The position numbers and the translations under genes are program-made. A stretch of DNA of 64,000 nucleotides from Rubripirellula tenax. Lineage in GTDB: Bacteria > Planctomycetota > Planctomycetia > Pirellulales > Pirellulaceae. The stretch covers positions 404,372 to 468,371 of the forward strand of contig NZ_SJPW01000004.1 in assembly GCF_007860125.1 (NCBI RefSeq). Reading direction: 5' to 3'. The notes below the pieces were generated by a model that was not told the DNA's origin, made no database searches, and saw nothing but the letters and a program-made list of their open reading frames with translations. Shown in pieces: positions 37,379 to 46,366 of the stretch (its first letter is position 1; every line of letters begins with the position of its first letter).

Positions 37379-37396
37379 GCGGGAAGGCATTCCCGC
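37379..37396. terminator. Bidirectional hairpin between rnd and the E2 gene
   Basis: GCGGGAA-GGCA-TTCCCGC, a perfect 7-bp stem with a four-base loop, lies between two convergent stops. Confidence 0.6.
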
Positions 37397-37406
37397 AGAA
37401 CTTTCT

Positions 37407-38777
37407 CTAAAGCGCCAACAGCAATCGGCTAGGTGCTTCCAAGTATCCGATGATGTCGTTCAAGAAACGAGCCGCCGTTCCTCCGTCGACCAAGCGGTGG
37501 TCGTAGGAAAGGCTAAGCGGCATCATCAAACGCGGCTTGATCGAATCATCGGGCATCACAACGGGCAACTTGCGGCTACGTCCGACCAACAGGATCGCGA
37601 CTTCCGGAACGTTGACGATCGGCGTCGAGTATTGTCCGCCGATCGCACCCAAGTTGCTGATCGTGAATGATCCGCCCTTCAAGTCGTTCATTCCGAAATT
37701 ACCGCCGCGGACCTTGCCGGCCATTTCGGCAAGCGAGCGAGTGATTGCCGGAACGCCCATTCGATCGGTGTCCGACATGACCGGCACGACCAAACCGCGA
37801 TCGGTATCCACGGCGATTCCGATGTTCACATAGTCTTTGTAGATGATCTGCTCGTTCGCTTCGTCGATGACGGCGTTCATCGACGGGTGATGACGCAGCG
37901 CCGTTGCGACGGCTTTGATCAAGAACGGCATCGTGGTCAGTTTCAGACCCTGAGCGGCGTAGTCGTCCTTGCTGGATTGACGCAGTCGTTCCAGATCAGT
38001 GATGTCGGCGTCGTCGAAGTTTGTGACGCGAGGAACTTGCGACCACGAAGCGTGCATTTGACGCGAGATCGTCTTGCGGATCTTGCTCATACGTTCAACG
38101 CGAATCGGGCCGAAATCGTCGTTCTCGGCCGTGCCGGGAAGCCCCGGCGTTGCCGTGCGAGGTGCTGCCGACTTTGGGGCGGCAGCGCCGGCTTTCGCCG
38201 ATTGGCTAGTGGCGCGAACAACGGCAAGGATATCTTCGCGGCTGATCCGTCCCGCGTCGCCCGAGCCTTGGACGTTGGCTAGGTCCACGCCGACTTCACG
38301 AGCAAATCGTCGCACGGCCGGACCGGCCGGAATCGCGCCCGATGCCGAAACGACTTCGGTGTGTTCGGGCGCGGGTGTCGGAGGTGCTTGTGGCGCCGGA
38401 GCAGCTTGCTGTGCGGGTGCGGGAGTCGGCGCCGGTTTGGGAGCCTCGGCCTTGGGCGGCTGGGGAGCCGGTGCTGGTTTGGGAGCCTCTGCCTTGGCAG
38501 GTTCAGGCGTCGACGGCGCGGCCGGGGGTGCCGCCGAACCAGCAGCCGCTTCGACTTCGATCAGCACGCCACCAATGGGCACCGTTTCGCCTTCTTTCAC
38601 CGTGATCTTGGTGACTTTGCCGCCGTGGGAAGCGGGAACGGCAACGGTCGCCTTGTCGGTTTCCATCTCGACGATGTCATCGCCTTCTTTGATGACGTCG
38701 CCGACGGAGACGAAAATTTCGAGGACGTCGCCGGATTCGATGCCGTCGCCGAGTTCGGGAAGTTTGACTTCGGTCAT
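37407..38777 (-). CDS. aceF: Dihydrolipoamide acetyltransferase (pyruvate dehydrogenase E2)
   Basis: This is the core subunit of the pyruvate dehydrogenase complex, 456 residues. There is one N-terminal lipoyl domain with the modified Lys42 (METDKA). A long Pro/Ala linker with repeats such as KAEAPKPAP follows (about 85-140), then the E1-binding domain (PAGPAVRRFAREVGVDLANVQGSGDAGRISREDI, about 150-183). The inner-core catalytic domain runs from about 225 to the end, with the active-site SYDHRLVDG motif. E. coli AceF usually has three lipoyl domains; this one has one. It lies 65 bases downstream of the E1 gene on the same strand. The E3 gene is not adjacent. Confidence 0.93.
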   Translation of the reverse strand: MTEVKLPELGDGIESGDVLEIFVSVGDVIKEGDDIVEMETDKATVAVPASHGGKVTKITVKEGETVPIGGVLIEVEAAAGSAAPPAAPSTPEPAKAEAPKPAPAPQPPKAEAPKPAPTPAPAQQAAPAPQAPPTPAPEHTEVVSASGAIPAGPAVRRFAREVGVDLANVQGSGDAGRISREDILAVVRATSQSAKAGAAAPKSAAPRTATPGLPGTAENDDFGPIRVERMSKIRKTISRQMHASWSQVPRVTNFDDADITDLERLRQSSKDDYAAQGLKLTTMPFLIKAVATALRHHPSMNAVIDEANEQIIYKDYVNIGIAVDTDRGLVVPVMSDTDRMGVPAITRSLAEMAGKVRGGNFGMNDLKGGSFTISNLGAIGGQYSTPIVNVPEVAILLVGRSRKLPVVMPDDSIKPRLMMPLSLSYDHRLVDGGTAARFLNDIIGYLEAPSRLLLAL

Positions 38778-38842
38778 GGGAGGAAGATTGGTGTTAGGTA
38801 TTGGGAATTAGGTTTTAGGGAAGTCGATCGAGCGCCGGTGCG

Positions 38843-41572
38843 TTAGGCGAAATACGGGTCGACTTTCTCGGAGTCGTAATCCAGATCTTTGATCGCCTGC
38901 GCAACGTCTGTCATCTTGAAAGTGCCGGCTTTCGCCAATCGGTAAAGCGTCGCGATCACGATCGATTCGGCGTCGACTTCGAAGTGGCGACGAAGGGCTT
39001 CGCGAGTTTCGCTGCGGCCCATGCCATCGGTTCCCAGCACGAAATAGTCGCCCGGGATGAACGGAGTCAACTGCTCGCCGAGTGCTCGCACATAGTCGCT
39101 TGCCGAGATGAACGGCCCTTCAACGCCATCGAGCGTTTCCTCCAAGTAACTTCGTCGCGGCGTTTCGGTCGGATGCAAACGATTCCATCGTTCGCACGCA
39201 CCAGCTTCACGTCGCAGTTGCGTGTAACTGGTCACACTCCACACATCGCTGGCGACGTTGTATTTTTCGGCCAGAATCTCCTGAGCTTTCAAGGCCGAAT
39301 TCAGAATCGCACCACTGCCGAACAGTTGCACGCGAGCCTTGGCGCCGTCGACATCCTGGCTCCTATACTTGTAGATGCCCTTGATGATGCCTTCTTCGCA
39401 TCCGGCCGGCATTTCCGGGTGCAAGTATTCGTCGTTTTCGGCGGTGATGTAATAAATGCACTGTTCGCCGTCGGCATACATGCGTTGCAAACCCTCTTGC
39501 ACGATGACAACGACTTCATACGCGAATGCCGGATCGTAAGCACGAACCGTCGGGAACGCGATCGCGTTCAGCAAACTGTGTCCGTCTTGGTGCTGCAGCC
39601 CTTCGCCGTTGAGCGTCGTGCGGCCGGCCGTCCCGCCGACCAAGAAGCCCTTCGCACGCATGTCGGCGGCAGCCCAAATCGAGTCGCCGATCCGCTGGAA
39701 ACCGAACATGCTGTAATAGATATAGAACGGAATCATGTTGACGCCGTGGCAACTGTACGCCGTTCCGGCGGCGTTGAAGCTGCTGATCGAACCGCACTCG
39801 GTGATGCCTTCTTCCAGAATCTGGCCGTCCTGGGCTTCCTTGTAGTAAGAAACGATTCCCGAGTCGGCGGGCTCGTAAAGCTGACCCGCGTGGGCGTAAA
39901 TCCCAAACTGGCGGAACATGCCTTCCATACCAAACGTTCGCGATTCGTCGGGCACGATTGGCACAACGTTTTTGCCGATCTTCTTGTCACGGCACATCGC
40001 GATCAACGTTTGCACGCATGCGAACGTGGTCGAGATGCTCTTATTCTCCATCTTGCTGATGACTTTGCGGAAATCCTCAAGCGAAGGAACTTCCATGGTC
40101 GGATGGTCCGTCGGACGGCTGGGGACCGATCCCCCGAGCGTCTTGCGGCGTTCTTTCAAATACTTGATTTCGGTGCTGGATTCCGAAGGCTTGTAGAACG
40201 GTGCGCTGCCGACTTCAGCGTCGCTGATCGGAATACCGAAACGAGTCCGGAACTCCAACAGCTCGGCTTCGTTCATTTTCTTTTGGTTGTGAGCGACATT
40301 GCGGCCTTCGCCGGCTTCGCCCAAACCGTATCCCTTGATCGTCTTGGCAAGAATCACGGTCGGCTTGCCGTTGTTCAAATCCATTGCCCGCTTATACGCC
40401 GCGTAAACCTTCTCGGGATCGTGACCGCCACGACGGATCTTTTCGATCTTTTCGTCCGACAGGTGCTTCACCAGTTCCAGCAATTCGGGGTACTTGCCAA
40501 AGAAGTGTTCGCGGACGTAGCTGCCCGGCATCGACGTGTACTTTTGGTATTGGCCGTCGACCACTTCGTTCATCCGTTTCGCCAACAAGCCTGTCTTGTC
40601 GCGAGCAAGCAGGTCGTCCCATTCGCTACCCCAGATGACCTTGATCACGTTCCAGCCAGCACCGTGGAAGATCGATTCCAATTCTTGAATGATCTTGCCG
40701 TTGCCGCGGACCGGCCCGTCGAGTCGTTGCAGGTTGCAATTGACGACAAAAATCAAGTTGTCGAGTTTCTCTCGCGATGCCAATCCGATCGCACCAAGCG
40801 TTTCGGGTTCGTCACATTCGCCGTCGCCCAAGAACGCCCAGACCTTTTGGCCCTTGGTGTCCTTCAATCCGCGATCGTTCATGTATTCGTTGAACCGCGC
40901 TTGGTAGATCGCCATGATCGGGCCCAAGCCCATCGACACGGTCGGGTATTCCCAAAAATCGGGCATCAACCAAGGGTGCGGATAACTGCTAAGCCCGCCA
41001 CCTTCGGCCAGTTCGCGACGAAAGTTTTCCAGCTTGTGTTCCGGCAGTCGACCTTCGACATAGGCACGCGAATACATGCCCGGCGACGCGTGACCTTGGA
41101 AATAGATCGAGTCGCCCGAGTAGCCGTCTTCGCCGCGGCCTTTGAAGAAGTGGTTGAACGCGACTTCGTAAAGTGTTGCGCTCGATGCGAACGTGCTGAT
41201 GTGACCGCCGACACCACCGCCGCGTTTGTTGGCTCGCACGACCATCGCCATCGCGTTCCAGCGGATGATCGACTTGATGCGACGCTCAATTTCGCGGTTT
41301 CCCGGGTACGCGGGTTGCTCGTGCGGCGCGATCGTGTTGACGTAGGGCGTCGAGGTGTCGGACGAAAGCGGCACGCCCTCTTCGGCGGCGCGGTCGCGGA
41401 GTTGGTCGATCAGAAACTTGACGCGTTCAGGGCCCTTGCTTTGCAGGACATAGTCGAGCGAGGAGAGCCATTCCTGGGTTTCTGCTGCATCGATATCGAC
41501 GTCAGCATTTCGTTGCAGTTCGCCTAGATTTTGAGCGACTTCGGCTTTTGCGACAGTTTCAGATTCAGACAT
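38843..41572 (-). CDS. aceE: Pyruvate dehydrogenase E1 component, homodimeric type
   Basis: This thiamin-diphosphate enzyme decarboxylates pyruvate and acetylates the E2 lipoyl group. At 909 residues it is the large single-chain AceE type, close to E. coli AceE in length. Visible landmarks are GGHISTFASSATLYEVAFNHFF, YFQGHASPGMYSRAY, the cofactor motif GDGECDEPETLGAIGLASREKLDNLIFVVNCNLQRLDGPVRGNGKI, and the phosphate-loop IKGYGLGEAGEGRNVAHNQKK. A conserved C-terminal domain includes GRTTLNGEGLQHQDGHS. An N-terminal acidic extension precedes the core. The E2 gene follows on the same strand. Over 240 bases of upstream sequence probably hold its promoter. Confidence 0.95.
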   Translation of the reverse strand: MSESETVAKAEVAQNLGELQRNADVDIDAAETQEWLSSLDYVLQSKGPERVKFLIDQLRDRAAEEGVPLSSDTSTPYVNTIAPHEQPAYPGNREIERRIKSIIRWNAMAMVVRANKRGGGVGGHISTFASSATLYEVAFNHFFKGRGEDGYSGDSIYFQGHASPGMYSRAYVEGRLPEHKLENFRRELAEGGGLSSYPHPWLMPDFWEYPTVSMGLGPIMAIYQARFNEYMNDRGLKDTKGQKVWAFLGDGECDEPETLGAIGLASREKLDNLIFVVNCNLQRLDGPVRGNGKIIQELESIFHGAGWNVIKVIWGSEWDDLLARDKTGLLAKRMNEVVDGQYQKYTSMPGSYVREHFFGKYPELLELVKHLSDEKIEKIRRGGHDPEKVYAAYKRAMDLNNGKPTVILAKTIKGYGLGEAGEGRNVAHNQKKMNEAELLEFRTRFGIPISDAEVGSAPFYKPSESSTEIKYLKERRKTLGGSVPSRPTDHPTMEVPSLEDFRKVISKMENKSISTTFACVQTLIAMCRDKKIGKNVVPIVPDESRTFGMEGMFRQFGIYAHAGQLYEPADSGIVSYYKEAQDGQILEEGITECGSISSFNAAGTAYSCHGVNMIPFYIYYSMFGFQRIGDSIWAAADMRAKGFLVGGTAGRTTLNGEGLQHQDGHSLLNAIAFPTVRAYDPAFAYEVVVIVQEGLQRMYADGEQCIYYITAENDEYLHPEMPAGCEEGIIKGIYKYRSQDVDGAKARVQLFGSGAILNSALKAQEILAEKYNVASDVWSVTSYTQLRREAGACERWNRLHPTETPRRSYLEETLDGVEGPFISASDYVRALGEQLTPFIPGDYFVLGTDGMGRSETREALRRHFEVDAESIVIATLYRLAKAGTFKMTDVAQAIKDLDYDSEKVDPYFA

Positions 41573-41818
41573 CGTTGGTGTGATTCCCTCGTATCGGGCA
41601 AGCTCGCTCGCCCCGAATTGGCTTGGCTATGGTGTCGACCTTATTCTCACCGAAACCGCACGAAGCGGAAACCTCGGCAACGGCCTGGGCGCGGCAAATC
41701 GGGCCAGATTGCCACCGAAATGAACTCACCGCGACCATTTCAAGCGTGCAGATTAGTCACAGGTGCGAGAAGACAGCAAGGGTAAGCGTCAAAACGACCC
41801 GATCGGCCGTAACCTACT

Positions 41819-42700
41819 ATGTCACGCTCCTTTAGAGATCGCGACACCAAAGCTAGATTAGGGGCTGACTTCCTTCCCCTGTCGCAGGTTTTGCCCGTGT
41901 CTAGCCATTTCGATTCGACGACTGCCGTCATCACCGGTGCCTCCAGCGGTATCGGCCAGGCGATCGCAATCGCGCTGGCCTCTGCGGGAGCCAGCCGAAT
42001 CGGGGTCCACTATCGGCGAAACATCGCGGGTGCCCAAGAAACAGCCCGACAGATTCAGGACGCCGGGGCCGACGCGGTGCTGATTCCCGCCGACTTGGCC
42101 AATTCGGAACAGCCGTCCCAATTGGTCGATCGCGCATTCGACGAACTGGGGCCGATTCAAACGTGGGTCAACAACGCAGGCGCCGACGTCTTGACCGGCG
42201 AAGCCGGCAAGTGGGATTTCGATCGTAAACTGAAACACCTGGTGGATGTCGACGTGATCGGCACGATCGACTTGTCGCGGCGGGTGGCCCGGCGACTCGC
42301 CGATCAAGACACTGCATCACCTCCGTCGATGGTCTTCCTGGGCTGGGACCAATCTTTGGCCGGCATGGAAGGCGATGCGGGTCAAATGTTTGGTCCCGTC
42401 AAAGCCGCCGTCACAGCGTTTGCCAAAAGTTTGGCCCAATCGATGGCACCCCGCGTCAGGGTCAACACGGTCGCGCCGGGATGGATCCAAACGTCATGGG
42501 GCGAAACAACAAGCGACTATTGGGACAGCCGCGCCAAAGGCCAAGCACTGATGCACCGCTGGGGATTGCCCGATGACATTGCTAAGGCCGTATGCTATTT
42601 GGCCGATCCCGCCAACTCGTTCGTCACCGGCCAAACGATCAATGTCAACGGCGGCTGGAACCGACGTTACGACACAAGTGGATCAGACCCGGCGTCGTAA
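41819..42700 (+). CDS. Short-chain dehydrogenase family protein with altered active site
   Basis: The product of 293 residues has the SDR Rossmann fold: GASSGIGQAIAIALASAGA (40-58), a basic NADP-type contact (HYRRN), the NNAG motif (118-121) and a standard C-terminus (SFVTGQTINVNGGW). The catalytic Tyr-x3-Lys is changed: Phe191 stands where the tyrosine belongs (MFGPVKAAV, Lys195 kept), and the usual serine strand reads MVFLGWDQS. The enzyme may therefore be catalytically changed or a binding protein. Start: ATG at 41819, or a GTG at 41897 that would remove an N-terminal extension unusual for the family. It converges on trpE. Confidence 0.82.
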   Translation: MSRSFRDRDTKARLGADFLPLSQVLPVSSHFDSTTAVITGASSGIGQAIAIALASAGASRIGVHYRRNIAGAQETARQIQDAGADAVLIPADLANSEQPSQLVDRAFDELGPIQTWVNNAGADVLTGEAGKWDFDRKLKHLVDVDVIGTIDLSRRVARRLADQDTASPPSMVFLGWDQSLAGMEGDAGQMFGPVKAAVTAFAKSLAQSMAPRVRVNTVAPGWIQTSWGETTSDYWDSRAKGQALMHRWGLPDDIAKAVCYLADPANSFVTGQTINVNGGWNRRYDTSGSDPAS

Positions 42701-42721
42701 ACATCACTCGCCCAGCGATGG

Positions 42722-44257
42722 CTACTTGCTGACGCGTGCGACCGTCATTTCGACGGCGGTGATCAGGGCTCGGGCTTTGTTGACGGTTTCTTCGTATTCG
42801 GCCGTGGGATTGCTGTCTGCGACGACGCCGCATCCAGATTGAACATAAACGGTGTCGTTTTTGATCACCATGGTTCGCAGCGCGATGCAAGTATCCATGT
42901 TGCCGCGGTAATCGATGTACCCGACTGCGCCTCCGTAGGGGCCACGTCGATGCGGTTCGATCGAATCGATAACCTCCATCGCGCGAACTTTGGGAGCGCC
43001 GGAAACGGTACCGGCCGGCAAACAGGCTTTCAGGGCATCAAACGCATCGAGTCCGTCTCGCAATTTCCCTTGCACTTCACTGCTGATGTGCATGACATGG
43101 CTGTACCTTTCGACGACCATGATTTCGGTCAACTCGACGGTACCAAACTGTGCCACGCGGCCGACATCGTTGCGTCCCAGATCGACCAACATGACGTGCT
43201 CAGCCCGCTCTTTCGGATCGGCCAACAACTCGATTTCCAGCTTCCGATCTTCGCGTGCGTCTTTCCCTCGTCGGCGCGTCCCCGCCAGCGGTCGCACTGT
43301 CACTGTTCGGTCCGACACACGGCACATGATTTCGGGCGAGCAACCGACCAAGACGCAATCGGGCGTTCGCACAAAAAACATGAACGGGCTTGGGTTCACG
43401 ACGCGCAGCGAGCGATAAATCTCAAGCGGATCGACGTCGGTTTTCACCGCCCATCGCTGACTGGGCACGACTTGAAAGATGTCTCCGGCGCGAATGTATT
43501 CCACACAGGTTTCAACAGCCGCTTCGAACGAAGCCTGTGTAAAGTTGGCTTCGATTTCCAGTGGCGATCGGTCGATCGTTTCCTGCCACGCTGTCGGATT
43601 CCATTCGTCAGGCGTCAGTCCCGTTTGGCGCGACGACAGTTGGGCAATCGTTGCGTGGATACGGGCACACGCGGACTGATAAATCGCATCGGCTTCACCG
43701 GCGCTACCGACTTGCCGGCAATCGGCCAGCGAAACGATCGTGATCGTTTTGTCGACATGGTCGAAAACGCAAAGCGTGTGATAGAACCCAAAATCTAAAT
43801 CGGGGATATCGCGATCATCGGTCGGGGCGTTGGGCAGTTTTTCGACGTAGCGAACTACGTCATAGCCCGCATAGCCGACCGCCCCACCGACAAATGGCGG
43901 CAGCCCCTTCATCTTGGCGACCGAGTAGTGGAAGTGGGCGCGAAATTCGTCCAACGGGTCGGCGGCTTGGCGAGTTTCCGTGGTACCGTCGGCTTCAATG
44001 ATCGAGATCGCTTGGCCTCGCGCGACGAACCGTCGAATCGGTTTCGAGGCCAGGATGCTGAACCGGCCGACCTTTTCACCGCCGATCACACTTTCGAATA
44101 AACACGCCGGGCCGCCATCGTCAAGCAGCCGAAACGCGGTCACCGGCGTCAGCGTATCGCTTAGCAAACGGCGGTAGACGGGGACAAAGTCGTGCTCGAC
44201 CGCAAGATCGGCGAAGTCGGCAGCCACCGGTGTGTGCCGTGCGTCAGGCGTGTGCAT
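42722..44257 (-). CDS. trpE: Anthranilate synthase component I
   Basis: The product (511 residues) makes anthranilate from chorismate with a glutaminase partner, the first step of tryptophan synthesis. The N-terminal regulatory part has FRLLDDGGPACLFESVIGGEKVGRFSILASKP, with the tryptophan-binding LLES-like region (CLFESV). The chorismate-binding core shows AGDIFQVVPSQR, NPSPFMFFV, GCSPEIMCRV, VRPLAGTRRRG, LVDLGRNDVGRVA, SHVMHISSEVQG, LPAGTVSGAPKVRAMEVID and RRGPYGGAVGYIDYRGNMDTCIALRT. ATG at 44257 fits the family; the long upstream extension was rejected. The glutaminase gene trpG is not adjacent. Divergent from mcsA. Confidence 0.92.
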   Translation of the reverse strand: MHTPDARHTPVAADFADLAVEHDFVPVYRRLLSDTLTPVTAFRLLDDGGPACLFESVIGGEKVGRFSILASKPIRRFVARGQAISIIEADGTTETRQAADPLDEFRAHFHYSVAKMKGLPPFVGGAVGYAGYDVVRYVEKLPNAPTDDRDIPDLDFGFYHTLCVFDHVDKTITIVSLADCRQVGSAGEADAIYQSACARIHATIAQLSSRQTGLTPDEWNPTAWQETIDRSPLEIEANFTQASFEAAVETCVEYIRAGDIFQVVPSQRWAVKTDVDPLEIYRSLRVVNPSPFMFFVRTPDCVLVGCSPEIMCRVSDRTVTVRPLAGTRRRGKDAREDRKLEIELLADPKERAEHVMLVDLGRNDVGRVAQFGTVELTEIMVVERYSHVMHISSEVQGKLRDGLDAFDALKACLPAGTVSGAPKVRAMEVIDSIEPHRRGPYGGAVGYIDYRGNMDTCIALRTMVIKNDTVYVQSGCGVVADSNPTAEYEETVNKARALITAVEMTVARVSK

Positions 44258-44565
44258 CAAAGCGTGGGGGCAAAAAGTGTTGTCAGGATCAGGAAGAATT
44301 CGTCGATCGATCGGTTCAACATGATAGGCAGAAGTCGGCCGGTGCGGCAGCCAGCGCGGAATCCGGTGCATCAGCCACACCCGCACCTTCGTTGACAGTA
44401 ACAGGGCCAGCGATAGAATCCATAGGTGGTTGGTAGGACGCCGACGGGTTTGCCGATTCGGGGCATTTATCGCAAAAATGCTCGGCTTATTGCTTCCCCA
44501 TTGTCCCAAGGGGTCGGCTTCTCGATCTCGCAGTAACAGCCGCAATCGGCCCATCGGAAGCAATC
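44258..44565. other. Divergent promoter region between trpE and mcsA
   Basis: These 308 bases separate two divergent start codons and must hold promoters for both. I see no leader-peptide attenuator with tryptophan codons before trpE, no T-box and no clear repeat. Confidence 0.5.
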
Positions 44566-45129
44566 ATGAAATGCCAATACTGCGAAAAACCCGCGACCTT
44601 TCATATCACCGAGTTGACCGAACCGAGTGGCCCCCAAGTGATGCACTTGTGCGAGGAGCACGCTCGCGGGTTTCTGCAAAAAGACAACGCTAGCCCGGCT
44701 GTTTCCGTCGCCGGCGCATTGGCAAAACAACTCAACTTGGGCCAAACCAAGAAAGAGCTTGCGGAACTGGACCAAAAAGAATGTCCGGTTTGCGGCATCA
44801 GTTTCTTTGAGTTCCGAAGCACCGGGCGTCTCGGCTGCCCCTACGATTACACACACTTCGAGGCTGACCTCGAACCGTTATTGATCAACATCCACGATTC
44901 GCTTGAGCATTGCGGCAAACGCCCCCGCCGCGCTGCTGCATCGGCAGACTCCCAGGCAACCATGATCCAACTGCGACGCGAAATGGAAGAAGCGATCGAA
45001 CGAGAAGACTACGAACGGGCATCGGAAATTCGCGACGAGCTTCGGAAGATCGAAGATGCGGGAACTCGGCCCGTCGATAGCGACAAGTCCGACAGCTCGG
45101 CTTCCGCTTCGGGAGACGAGTCGAAGTGA
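44566..45129 (+). CDS. mcsA: McsA-like activator of the arginine kinase
   Basis: The 187-residue product matches McsA, which in Firmicutes binds and activates the protein-arginine kinase McsB. Cysteine pairs for zinc binding are CQYC (3-6), HLCEEH (27-32), CPVC (73-76) and Cys91. The stretch NLGQTKKELAELDQKECPVCGISFFEFRSTGRLGCPYDYTHF is characteristic. A UvrB/UvrC-type motif at about 133-165 (QLRREMEEAIEREDYERASEIRDELRKIE) follows. The tail is Ser/Asp-rich. The stop overlaps the mcsB start by four bases (GTGA). Many databases call such proteins UVR-domain proteins or excinuclease-like; the gene pair argues for McsA. Confidence 0.9.
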   Translation: MKCQYCEKPATFHITELTEPSGPQVMHLCEEHARGFLQKDNASPAVSVAGALAKQLNLGQTKKELAELDQKECPVCGISFFEFRSTGRLGCPYDYTHFEADLEPLLINIHDSLEHCGKRPRRAAASADSQATMIQLRREMEEAIEREDYERASEIRDELRKIEDAGTRPVDSDKSDSSASASGDESK

Positions 45130-46214
45130 AACGCAACACGGACTTCAGCGAACTGGCACGGCACTCGGGCGAATGGCTTCGTGGGACCGGTCCGGAATCG
45201 GACATCGTGATCAGCAGCCGCATCCGCTTGGCTCGCAACCTTGCCGATTTTCCTTTCATTCGTCGCTGCAGCGACGAAGATCGAATCAGCATCGAACGGA
45301 CCGTTCGTGCACGAATGGAAGCGATCGAGGGCTGGCAAGATATCCGCTACGTCGACATCGAACAGCTTTCCGAGATTGATCGTCAGTTCTTGGTCGAACG
45401 CCAACTGATCAGCCGCGAAATCGCTGATGCCGACGGTTCTCGTGCGGTCGCGATTGATCCGAACGAGCAATACAGCGTGATGATCAACGAAGAAGATCAC
45501 TTGCGTATCCAGGTCATGCACAGCGGTTTGGATCTGAGTTCGGCATGGGATCGCATCAACGCGCTCGACGACCAACTGGAAGGCACGATTCTTTACGCCT
45601 ACAGTCAAAAATACGGTTACCTGACCGCGTGCCCGACCAATGTCGGCAGCGGACTGCGTGTCAGCGTCATGCTGCACCTGCCGGCCCTGGTGATCACGCA
45701 ACAAATCGAAAAAGTGTTCCGCAGCATGCAGCGGATCAACGTCACGGTCCGCGGGCTATACGGCGAAGGATCCCAGTACACGGGTGACTTCTATCAAGTC
45801 AGCAACCAGATCACGCTCGGTCACAGCGAGACGGACCTGGTGGCCTTGGTCGGCGAAAACGTCGTTCCGCGGATCATCGAATACGAACGCAAGGCTCGCG
45901 ATTTCCTGGTCAGCCAAGGCGAAAAGGATCTGCACGACGACGTCAGCCGAGCGTTGGGGATCCTAAGCACGGCAAAAAAGATCAGCAGCGAAGAAACGAT
46001 GCACTATTTGTCGAAAGTTCGCATGGGGGTGAACCTGGGGCTGATCAATGACGTTGCGGTCGGAACGATCAACAAGCTGTTCATTCATACGCAACCGGCC
46101 CACCTACAGAAGCTGCACGGTCGTCTGTTGGGTTCGTCAGACCGAAACGTCGAACGAGCCACGTATCTGCAACGTCACTTGGCCGGACCCGTGGGCAACG
46201 GCGAACTAAACTGA
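45126..46214 (+). CDS. mcsB: Protein-arginine kinase McsB
   Basis: McsB phosphorylates arginine side chains of proteins, marking them for ClpCP-type degradation in Bacillus. The product has 362 residues, almost the same as Bacillus McsB. Motifs of the phosphagen-kinase fold are SSRIRLARNL (30-39), INEEDHLRIQ (120-129, Glu122/Glu123), CPTNVGSGLRVS with the active-site Cys169, and the nucleotide-binding RGLYGEGSQ (Glu214). Near the C-terminus, RNVERA (340-345) corresponds to the allosteric phosphoarginine-sensing RDxxRA motif, with Asn for Asp. It lacks the N-terminal substrate-binding domain of creatine/arginine kinases. A ClpC or CtsR gene is not in the window. It is translationally coupled to mcsA. 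Confidence 0.93.
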   Translation: MKRNTDFSELARHSGEWLRGTGPESDIVISSRIRLARNLADFPFIRRCSDEDRISIERTVRARMEAIEGWQDIRYVDIEQLSEIDRQFLVERQLISREIADADGSRAVAIDPNEQYSVMINEEDHLRIQVMHSGLDLSSAWDRINALDDQLEGTILYAYSQKYGYLTACPTNVGSGLRVSVMLHLPALVITQQIEKVFRSMQRINVTVRGLYGEGSQYTGDFYQVSNQITLGHSETDLVALVGENVVPRIIEYERKARDFLVSQGEKDLHDDVSRALGILSTAKKISSEETMHYLSKVRMGVNLGLINDVAVGTINKLFIHTQPAHLQKLHGRLLGSSDRNVERATYLQRHLAGPVGNGELN

Positions 46215-46218
46215 CCCG

Positions 46219-46243
46219 GACGGCTCCGTCGAGGCGATTTTTT
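46219..46243 (+). terminator. Possible weak terminator after mcsB
   Basis: GACGGCTCCGTC can form a short hairpin and is followed by a run of six T within eight bases. The stem is short, so this is tentative. Confidence 0.35.
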
Positions 46244-46366
46244 ACGCTCGCGTTGCTGATCGGGCCCGAATAGTGACGCCAAATTGCGGTTTTTCTTGTT
46301 CGCTGTTGATAAACTGGAAACCACGTTTATCGATGTGGTGTCAATTCAGTTTGCGAAAGACGTTGA

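Noticed and set aside
38984-41527. 847-codon open frame antisense to aceE
   Set aside because: It mirrors a perfectly conserved E1 gene, has no family pattern or ribosome-binding site, and is explained by codon bias in GC-rich DNA.
42839-43798. 319-codon frame antisense to trpE
   Set aside because: Mirror of a well-conserved gene, without domain motifs.
44566-45129. Excinuclease UvrB/UvrC-related protein
   Set aside because: Only the short UVR motif is shared; the cysteine pattern and coupling to mcsB identify McsA.
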